Source: Polynucleobacter asymbioticus QLW-P1DMWA-1 (GTDB lineage: Bacteria > Pseudomonadota > Gammaproteobacteria > Burkholderiales > Burkholderiaceae). Taken from it: a DNA stretch of 64,000 nucleotides. The DNA is taken from positions 1,054,001 to 1,118,000 of the forward strand of contig NC_009379.1 in the NCBI RefSeq assembly GCF_000016345.1, in the 5' to 3' direction. The translations under genes and the position numbers were made by a program. Positions 60,801-64,000 of this stretch are shown one piece after another. The notes under the pieces are model-generated. The model searched no databases, was not told the DNA's origin, and saw nothing but the letters and a program-made list of their open reading frames with translations. Each line of letters opens with the position of its first letter. Position 1 is the stretch's first letter.

Positions 60801-63800
60801 GATATCAATCCGGTATTTACAATTCCATTAATAAGTTGACTACCACTGTGAAGGAAGATTCCGTTAGAGCCCAAAATACTTCCCGCATTGGTAATCCCAC
60901 TCGTTACTACCCCACCACTTTGAATAGCAATACCGTATTGACCACCAGCGATGGTTCCAACTTGAGAACCACTTAAGCTTTGGTTGTTGATAGAGTCAAT
61001 GACAGAGGCATACCCACCAACGAGGATTCCGGCATAAGTAGCGCCATTGATTAAACCGGAGTTAGTAAGGCCGCCAGCAATTTGACTCTCAAAGCCAACC
61101 TTAATTGCAGCTTGCCCACCATAAATTGTGCCGGTATTAGTAAGGCCGTCAGCAATGGTAGAGAAGTCATTTAACTTCAATCCAATTTGATTCATACCTG
61201 CAATTAAGCCTGTATTGGTTATACCTCCAGCTACCTGACCATTCTCATATAACGAGATGCCATTACTTGCACCAATAATGGAGCCTGTGTTAACAACACT
61301 ATTGGCAATGAAGCTATTGTGAGTAATTGCAATTGCATCGGTATTGCCATAGATGGTGCCAGTATTGGTAAGACCGCCTAATAAAGTGGCGCCTTTTAAA
61401 TAGATACCGGTACTACCAATGCCAGTAATTAATCCAGTGTTAGTAATGCCGCCAGCTACGGTGCTATAAGTGAGTGAGATACCATTACTAGCGCCAATCA
61501 ATGAGCCCGTGTTCAGTAAGCCGCCCAGAATAGTTCCACTATTATTTCGGATTGCGGTATTACCCACAATACTTCCCGCATTGGTAATGCCACTCGTTAC
61601 TACTCCACCACTTTGGATGGCAATGCCGTATTGACCACCAGCGATGGTGCTACCTGCTAAGTTTTGGATGCCACCACCATAAAGACCACCTAAGGTGCCA
61701 CCCAGTGTGCTGTTATTACCAATCAGGATTCCGGCATATGATGTGCCTACTAAGGTACCGCTATTGGTAATACCACCATCAATTGAGCCACCGGAGTTAA
61801 TGTAAATACCGTAGGAGTTACCACCTACGCTCACACCGGAGTTAATGAGGACACCATTGTGGTAACTAGTAAAGCCAGGCTCAATCGTGCCGGCATAGGT
61901 AGAGGTATCAAAGATACGTTGACCATAGCCGGTGCTCGTACCGATCAGAAGATCCAGTTCATTCCAGGCGATGTTCTCAGTAACGGAGTACTCCGTAGTC
62001 AGACCACTGTAATGGAAGGTATTGCTATAAGGCGTAAAGGCACTAATGGTGCCAGTAGTATCTAAGATTGCGTTGTAAGCAGTACCAGTAACGTTAGATC
62101 CTGGTGCAATCTTAAAGGTCGCGTTGGGGGTAAAGCTAGCATCACCAGTGATATGTAATTTGCCGTAAGTACCTGCAATATCGTTAATACCGACACTGTA
62201 GTTACCTGACTGAGCATAGTTACCAGTAATGGTTGGGGTGTAAGTGCTAGCAGCAACAATGAGGTTACCGGCGTTGGTCAGGGTACCTGTACCAGTATTA
62301 ACGTTTACGTTGTTGTTTAAGGTTAAGGCGCCGGTGTTACTGATGTTGACTGCGCCTACTGCAATGTCTCCGCCACTACTAAAGTTACCTAATACATTGA
62401 CGGTACTTGAAGATGAGCCAGTGATGTTGCCGGCTACTACGGCATTAGAACCAGACAGGTTTAAGGTATTGATACCTATATTGGCTGCGCCTATTAAGGT
62501 GCCGCTGTTATCAACGGTAAAGGCATTAGCGCTATTGAGTAAGTTAACGGAGTACGTATTACCAGCAATGGTGCCAGTGTTGTTGATGGTACCTAGGATG
62601 GTGGAGTTGGTGGAGACGCCGATACCGGCAAGCGAGCCATTAATCAAGCCAGCGTTATTAATCGAGCCAACAGCTCCACCATTAATAACGGCAACACCAT
62701 ATTGACCACCTGTGATGGTACCTATTTGTAAACCACTGATGCTTTGGTTATTGATGGAGTCAACGTAAGAACCGTGACCGACACCTACACCCGCAAAGTA
62801 GTTACCACTAATGAGGCCAGTGTTGGTAAGGCCTCCTACTAAAGTACCAAAGTTTGCTACCGCAATACCAGCAGTTGAGCCGCTGATGAGGCCATCGTTA
62901 ATGATGCTGCCAGTAATGGTGCTATGAGTACTCAAACCAATACCTACTTGCAAAGCGCTAGTGATTGTTCCGCCGACAGCATTGATCAGGTCACCAGATA
63001 AGGTACTGTAGTTGCCAACGCCAATACCAGAAGAAGAGTTGCCACTAATTAGGCCAGTGTTGGTAATGCCACCAAAAATCGTGCTGTTTCTGCCTAAGCC
63101 TAGGCCTGAGTAGGTGGCGCCGATGATCGCCCCAGCATTAGTGATGCCGCCTAAAACAGTGCCATAGCTATAAATGTTGAGGGCTTCGTTGCCGCTAATG
63201 AGTCCACCAGCATTATTAATACCATTGGTGACTAAGCCGTTGGCAATATAGATACCTTGATTAGTACCCATGATTGATCCGGTATTGATAATGCCACCAA
63301 GAATCGTACCGCCATTGTTGTTAATAGCGGTATTGCCTAAGATGGTTCCTGCATTATTAATACCGACTGCACCTGCAATGAGGCCAGTGTTGATGATGCC
63401 GTTGGAGATAAGGCCCGCAGAGTCCATTTGAATGGCAGTTCTGCCAATAATAGAACCGGCATTATTAATAGAGCCAATGCTTCCACCGCTTTGAACTGCA
63501 ATACCGTATTGACCACCAGCAATGGTGCCTACTTGTGAACCACTTAAGCTTTGGTTGTTGATGGAGTCGATGTAACCATTGTTAATAGCTAGAACACCAG
63601 AGGAAGATGCTCCGTTAATTAAACCCGAGTTAGAAATACCGCCAATAACAGTTGAGCTAGCATAAGCTAAAACTCCATTTGAGTTACCGATTATTAAACC
63701 ACTATTAGTAATACCCCCATAAACAGTAGAATCAATACCAACAATAATTCCGGCGATATTAGCCGATCCGATTTCTGCGATTAATCCAGAATTGCTAATA

Positions 63801-64000
63801 CCTCCAGATAGAATCGATTGATTAGTAACATTAATTCCGCCAGCAAAAACATTCGATTCTCCAGCAATAGTTCCATTATTGGTAATACCCCCCACCAAGG
63901 AGGAGTGGGAAACTAAAATACCAAAGGCTGGATTAGCAACAGCCTCTGCATAAATCAAACCGCTATTAGTAATACCTCCTGTTAACGTGCTGTGATAGAG
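48872..64000 (-). CDS. Giant repetitive autotransporter adhesin (type Va), N terminus beyond window
   Basis: The frame is open from the window edge to a stop at 48872, more than 5,040 codons; a TTG at 63958 is only an internal codon, since upstream codons continue the same repeats. The passenger consists of roughly 25-residue beta-helix repeats of the type GGITNSGLISGxxxGI followed by a variable stretch and S-T-I, on the order of 140 copies by rough estimate, with a recurring NNQSLSGSQVGTIAGG sub-module (about 12 copies). Five autochaperone-like modules interrupt the repeats. The C terminus is an autotransporter barrel ending in Phe. No Cys was noticed, typical of autotransporter passengers. 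Signal peptide and promoter are outside the window. An adhesive or cell-surface role is inferred. Confidence 0.9.
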   Translation of the reverse strand, partial: LYHSTLTGGITNSGLIYAEAVANPAFGILVSHSSLVGGITNNGTIAGESNVFAGGINVTNQSILSGGISNSGLIAEIGSANIAGIIVGIDSTVYGGITNSGLIIGNSNGVLAYASSTVIGGISNSGLINGASSSGVLAINNGYIDSINNQSLSGSQVGTIAGGQYGIAVQSGGSIGSINNAGSIIGRTAIQMDSAGLISNGIINTGLIAGAVGINNAGTILGNTAINNNGGTILGGIINTGSIMGTNQGIYIANGLVTNGINNAGGLISGNEALNIYSYGTVLGGITNAGAIIGATYSGLGLGRNSTIFGGITNTGLISGNSSSGIGVGNYSTLSGDLINAVGGTITSALQVGIGLSTHSTITGSIINDGLISGSTAGIAVANFGTLVGGLTNTGLISGNYFAGVGVGHGSYVDSINNQSISGLQIGTITGGQYGVAVINGGAVGSINNAGLINGSLAGIGVSTNSTILGTINNTGTIAGNTYSVNLLNSANAFTVDNSGTLIGAANIGINTLNLSGSNAVVAGNITGSSSSTVNVLGNFSSGGDIAVGAVNISNTGALTLNNNVNVNTGTGTLTNAGNLIVAASTYTPTITGNYAQSGNYSVGINDIAGTYGKLHITGDASFTPNATFKIAPGSNVTGTAYNAILDTTGTISAFTPYSNTFHYSGLTTEYSVTENIAWNELDLLIGTSTGYGQRIFDTSTYAGTIEPGFTSYHNGVLINSGVSVGGNSYGIYINSGGSIDGGITNSGTLVGTSYAGILIGNNSTLGGTLGGLYGGGIQNLAGSTIAGGQYGIAIQSGGVVTSGITNAGSIVGNTAIRNNSGTILGGLLNTGSLIGASNGISLTYSTVAGGITNTGLITGIGSTGIYLKGATLLGGLTNTGTIYGNTDAIAITHNSFIANSVVNTGSIIGASNGISLYENGQVAGGITNTGLIAGMNQIGLKLNDFSTIADGLTNTGTIYGGQAAIKVGFESQIAGGLTNSGLINGATYAGILVGGYASVIDSINNQSLSGSQVGTIAGGQYGIAIQSGGVVTSGITNAGSILGSNGIFLHSGSQLINGIVNTGLISGSGMSEAAGIYAGFGSTIVGGINNDGIISGNSVGIIAYNNSSIVGGITNTGNIQGSSNAGILSFDGAYIDTINNQSLSGSQVGTIAGGQYGIAVQSGGTIGSILNAGSILGATAIQIDASSQITNGITNTGLIAGTVGINNAGTIAGVTAIAINGGTVIGGIVNTGSILGTSAGIYLNQSTVTGGITNANLINAISAINIHNTSLLGGITNTGAVIAQQFAIGVSGADARIVNGITNSGSLVSNGSAPNSGIYIGSNALASGGIVNQSSGVIQGGNGIDVAYHGVLTQGINNLGNIIGTSRGIALYGAGTVAGGITNSGLISGTSYSGILISSNSSLDAINNQNTGSTVGTIAGGQYGIAVQGNATLGSILNAGSILGATAIYVGDGGTIVNGITNSGLISGANVGITLDNPIHLLGDIVNSVGGTISGGVTGIKFAARGTDISISNSGLIYGGYAALHLSNSYQLSLLANSSEGTLAGDSYGVYVDGASHMNGITNAGLISGSIAGLGLGGNSSIDRVIFNANGGTILGGQYGIFAATDSVMNAGIRNSGLITGSIAGIASLSRAYIHGGIINDLTGAISGGEYGILASYNGNIPDGITNAGLISGSNAGIAARSYGTLMGGLTNTGTIMAASAISISTNSTLYGGINNAGSIIGANTAITVTNNSTIAGDVINSIAGVIRGTNGVKVSTYSSLMGNITNSGLISGGTGGTGHGIQAYNHSLINGNIVNNAGSTIIGAGSGISIYEASTMIGNITNSGLIAGGTGDLQTGIIIGNGSTLAGNILNNAGATISGVGTGIRLSSNSTILGTINNTGTIAGNTYSLNLQNTASGLAVNNSGTLIGAANIGINTLNLSGSNAVVAGNITGSSSSAVNVLGNFSSGGDIAVGAVNISNTGALTLNNNVNVNTGTLTNAGNLIVTAGNTPTITGNYAQSGNYSVGINDIAGTYGKLHITGDASFTPNATFKIAPGSNVTGTAYNAILDTTGTISAFTPYSNTFHYSGLTTEYSVTENIAWNELDLLIGTSTGYGQRIFDTSTYAGMIEPGFTSYHNGVLINSGVSVGGNSYGIYINSGGSIDGGITNSGTLVGTSIAGILIGNNSTLGGTLGGLYGGGIQNLAGSTIVGGQYGIAIQSGGVVTSGITNAGSILGNTAIRNNSGTILGGLLNTGSLIGASNGISLTYSTVAGGITNTGLITGIGSTGIYLKGATLLGGLTNTGTIYGNTDAIAITHNSFIANSVVNTGSIIGASNGISLYENGQVAGGITNTGLIAGMNQIGLKLNDFSTIGDGLTNTGTIYGGQTAIKVGFESQIAGGLTNSGLINGATYAGILVGGYASVIDSINNQSLSGSQVGTIAGGQYGIAIQSGGVVTSGITNSGTISGGSAGIAVVNHSIIAGSITNSGSISGGRSKTGIIVSSTSIIAGGIINSGTISGGGVADAIVLQNGSSLGGGITNDGVISGGTSGAGIYLGNSSIADGIKNNGNILGYTGISLRDLSVLSGGVLNSGTISGGGTGIILKSNSTLSGGIQNSGAIKGRSQGVFLSSSSIAGGLTNSGLISGATKVGIFVGTNSYIDFINNQSLSGSQVGTIAGGQYGIAIQSGGVVGSINNVGTIVADAGGIRLSDGVLVSGGISNSGLIYGRGWAGILVSSASTINGGLLNTGAIVSDFSGIGIDIFNGGTIFGGLTNAGTINGSSLGIFAPGAALITDGISNSGLIHGGATAIYIGPSLSNPSGSTVLGGIANTGLISSNSNAAIFVGDSSYVDSINNQSLSGSQVGTISGGQYAISIQNGGIVGVLNNAGTIQSSLVGISTVINIASAGSISNGIINTGLIAGAVGINNAGTILGNTAIQNNGGTILGGILNTGSIIGANQGIFISNGLVTNGINNAGGLIRGNEALNIYSYGTVLGGLTNTGSIIGATYSGLGLGKNSTIVGGITNTGLISGVISSGIGIGNYSVLSGDLINAAGGTISSSQQVGIGLSTHSTITGSIINDGLISGSLAGIAVAYYGTLAGNILNNAGATISGVGTGIRLSSNSTILGTINNTGTIAGNTYSLNLQNTASGLVVNNSGTLIGAANIGINTLNLSGSNAVVAGNITGSSSSAVNVLGNFSSGGDIAVGAVNISNTGALTLNNNVNVNTGTLTNAGNLIVAAGNTPTITGNYAQSGNYSVGITSPTNYGQLHIIGDASFTSGYSFGIAPGSVVTTGTYGSILDTTGNITGFTGFSGNYSFSGYTNPFEIAKIGSNELDLIYGTTTGYGQRIFDTSTYAGMIEPGFTSYHNGVLINSGVSVGGNSYGIYINSGGSIDGGITNSGTLVGTSIAGILIGNNSTLGGTLGGLYGGGIQNLAGSTIAGGQYGIAIQSGGVVTSGITNAGSILGNTVAGILVGSNSHLDSINNQSISGSQVGAIAGGQIGISIQSGAVVGSISNSGSVIGNSYGIRLAGNSTISGNISNSGQISGVGFTGINAFQSTILGGISNSGVITGGATGISAYYGSQIAGVTNDGVISGSGLGINVASFSTLSGGIDNAGTITAGVTAIQVIGNSSITGGINNSGLISGSSSIGILAGSNSHIDFINNQSLSGSQVGTIAGGQYAISIQNGGAVGSINNAGSILGATAIQIDASSQITNGITNAGLIAGTVGITNAGTILGTAAIQIAGGSVIGGIINSGLISGASSSGILVTNNGYIDSIYNQNNGSQTGSIIGAQVGVLISSGARVNALTNTGLISGDLKGLTIANHANLGQLVNSGTITGGNNGIDLLSYGTLSNGLFNSGSIIGGNTGIYAGVHATLLGDITNTGVISGSAHSLSFVNHNIFAVSNSGTLLGSVYLGQNSLNLIGANPVVIGGITGGTNSTVNVTGTFSTAGIMNVGAINISNSGAMTLNNNVTAYNGIGGVGTLSNAGHLNVLTGAAPTITGNYSQSGNYSVGISNTSTYGRLFVTGDAIFTGLSYSFGINPGANLTANQTYGSILFTGGVISGFTNYSSTYYSGGMSTAYSVTEVGNNELDLIVGSTRGAGLQTFSANTNSGTLSGFSSYENGAVIDSGVLVVGRTNGIYVSSDSSINGSIVNNGTLIGVTGAAIYIGDPSTLGGAIVNNAGATLSGGNYGIYLNTAGTVTNGITNAGLIQGNSIAGIAVMGASAVIGGITNIGTISGNRTGLLVSTNSTVVGGVTNSGTIAGGLLGVALKNASVVDSIANTGSIFGATAIQVSAGSKIINGITSTGLIAGTIGISNAGSILGVTSVQIAGGTVAGGVINTGSLIGASNAISVTNGTVTGGIANTGLISGALGAVVVANHSTLLGGITNTGLIAGTNAILVGSSSYVDSINNQSLSGSQVGTITGSQYGVAIINGGAVGSINNAGLISGSIDGIGVSTNSTILGTINNTGTIAGNTYSVNLLNSANAFTVDNSGTLLGAANIGINTLNLSGSNAVVAGSITGSSSSAVNVLGTFSSGGDIAVGAVNISNTGALTLNNNVNVNTGTGTLTNAGNLIVAAGNTPTITGNYAQSGKYSVGITNTSAYGKLFATGNAVFTGGAYSFGINPGSTVAANQTYGLIFKAAGGISGFNSYSGTYVSGTSSYAYTVLQDATDPTALDLSVGAQTINTINYVPNVLANNNPSAVGAATALTVIANGTPGTMAPAINALNSLSGKAQSNAISQTVPLMAGAFSQATYSTQRALNQIVQSRMDSGLGLARGEEFIGTDQFWMKPYGSWSNQNDQAGVSGYKASSGGVVLGVDKEYSVNSRVGAMLAIDNTNITSNSAAAPNSGVVNNYQMGLYGTYRLDPTLHVNYQADMGINQNKGTRTINFVQSAAASSNYYSYSAHAGTGISKQMPIAEGTTFIPSVRVDYFGMQANGYTETGASSGLNLNVNQQTYQELMTTADLRLDQALTPKSKIVINGGAGYDSMNKQTQINSVFTGGGPTFATNGLQTSPVLYHAGVGFVGTDKNGIEYSVRYDNQFKTSGFVNQTGSVRVKINF
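48875..49740 (-). other. Autotransporter beta-barrel domain of the giant protein
   Basis: The last roughly 285 residues begin near FIGTDQFWMKPYGSW and show alternating amphipathic strands: GGVVLGVDKEYSVNSRVG, YQMGLYGTYRL, HVNYQADMGINQNKGTRTINF and VEYSVRYDN-like segments. They end GSVRVKINF with terminal Phe. This is the PF03797-type translocator. A roughly 75-residue linker with helical character (SQATYSTQRALNQIVQSRMD) precedes it, as in other type Va proteins. Confidence 0.85.
50030..50710 (-). repeat. Autochaperone-like module 5 (closest to barrel)
   Basis: This copy of the recurrent module runs from NNTGTIAGNTYS through LNLSGSNAVVAGSITG and VNVNTGTGTLTNAGN to GNAVFTGGAYSFGINPG, then leads directly into the linker and barrel. 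This is the position where a single autochaperone domain is normally found. Four related copies lie upstream. Confidence 0.6.
51700..52410 (-). repeat. Autochaperone-like module 4 (divergent copy)
   Basis: This copy shares the architecture of the others (NAVV-like VIGGITGGTNSTVNVTG, then NNVTAYNGIGGVGTLSNAG and GNYSQSGNYSVGIS) but is clearly diverged in sequence. It ends in the altered boundary SANTNSGTLSGFSSYENGAV instead of the IFDTSTYAG boundary of modules 1-3. It looks like an older duplicate. Confidence 0.6.
53676..54720 (-). repeat. Autochaperone-like module 3 with following repeats (mosaic copy)
   Basis: The outer parts (about 53676-54052 and 54290-54720) are nearly identical to 57360-57736 and 57980-58405. 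The middle (about 54053-54290) is different, encoding a YGQLHIIGDASFTSGYSF variant instead of YGKLHITGDASFTPNATF. The spacing to the second copy changes from 3,684 to 3,690 bases across this middle, which shows a swapped segment. Confidence 0.75.
56680..58390 (-). repeat. Long direct repeat, copy 2 (autochaperone-like module 2 plus following beta-helix repeats)
   Basis: This block of about 1.7 kb matches 60889-62608 almost base for base. The offset is constant at 4,209 bases (exactly 1,403 codons) over most of its length; checked anchor points include g56681/g60890, 56741/60950 and 57652/61861. Small in-frame differences appear near 58.0-58.1 kb. It encodes module 2 and about ten beta-helix repeats. 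Confidence 0.85.
60889..62608 (-). repeat. Long direct repeat, copy 1 (autochaperone-like module 1 plus following beta-helix repeats)
   Basis: This is the partner of 56680-58390 at 4,209 bases distance. Differences by eye are a few single bases, plus in-frame codon insertions near 62.24-62.31 kb (STYTPTITG versus GNTPTITG; NTGTGTL versus NTGTL). It encodes the first autochaperone-like module seen in the window. Such long identical blocks are prone to recombination and to assembly collapse. Confidence 0.85.
62820..63420 (-). repeat. Older direct repeat, copy 1 (pairs with 54780-55350)
   Basis: The protein encoded here (GINNAGTILGNTAI through IINDGLISGSTAGIAVANFG) has a colinear second copy at about 54.78-55.35 kb with the same order of repeats but more substitutions (for example GILNTGSIIGANQGIFIS versus GIINTGSIMGTNQGIYIA). 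The divergence suggests an earlier duplication than the 4,209-base pair. Confidence 0.7.

Noticed and set aside
50307..62705. Many Pro/Leu/Val-rich plus-strand open frames opposite the giant gene (for example 50307-50780, 54330-54782, 58020-58565, 62244-62705)
   Set aside because: They are mirror images of the repeat coding sequence, share its repeats exactly, and have no ribosome binding sites or family features.
48872..64000. CRISPR array or satellite DNA reading of the regular repeats
   Set aside because: The period is about 75 bases, always in frame, with protein-level rather than DNA-level conservation and no constant repeat/spacer pattern.

Overview
The window looks like chromosomal DNA of a betaproteobacterium of the order Burkholderiales. 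A freshwater Polynucleobacter or close relative is the best guess. The clues are the ilvB-ilvH-ilvC-psd-pssA-leuA gene order, tpiA-secG-tRNA-Leu(GAG)-nuoABCD, the cassette of an ECF sigma factor followed by DUF3619, DUF3106 and RDD proteins, two Bug-type solute-binding proteins, and a moderate base composition with compact gene spacing. This assignment rests on remembered gene order and family distribution, not on a database search.

Region 1 (1-7.7 kb) is housekeeping, nearly all on the minus strand. It holds the start of the complex I operon (nuoA, B, C and the first part of D), tRNA-Leu(GAG), secG, tpiA, a quinone oxidoreductase, pnp and rpsO. The rpsO-pnp gap carries three inverted repeats that probably control pnp mRNA. 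A secreted SYLF-domain protein lies on the plus strand. Region 2 (7.7-14.6 kb) is the branched-chain amino acid and phospholipid block. Between pssA and leuA I find an unlisted 25-codon leader peptide with four consecutive, all different, CTN leucine codons, a possible antiterminator and an intrinsic terminator: a leucine attenuator. Region 3 (14.6-25.4 kb) has the ECF sigma cassette, a large FtsX-type permease, an SDR that appears to lack its catalytic Tyr and Lys, a Bug protein, a four-gene Mla/Pqi-type lipid transport operon, tRNA-Arg and greB.

Region 4 (25.4-33.3 kb) has yicC-gmk-rpoZ-spoT on the minus strand and rph-rdgB-hemW plus a second Bug protein on the plus strand. Region 5 (33.3-46.9 kb) is more accessory: a secreted alkylsulfatase, an orphan histidine kinase, a patatin lipoprotein, an AT-rich propeller-like protein followed by a decayed copy of the patatin 3' end, a benzoylformate-decarboxylase-like enzyme, a cysteine-rich secreted protein whose signal peptide is split by a one-base frameshift in an A6 run, tRNA-Ser, an L-2-hydroxyglutarate-oxidase-like flavoprotein, pgi and a phosphohexomutase.

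Region 6 (46.9-64.0 kb) is dominated by one enormous minus-strand gene, open across the window edge. It encodes more than 5,000 residues of a repetitive beta-helix surface protein that ends in an autotransporter beta-barrel. Five spaced autochaperone-like modules, mosaic kilobase-scale near-identical repeats and an adjacent two-partner-secretion transporter (TpsB) make this the most unusual part of the window.
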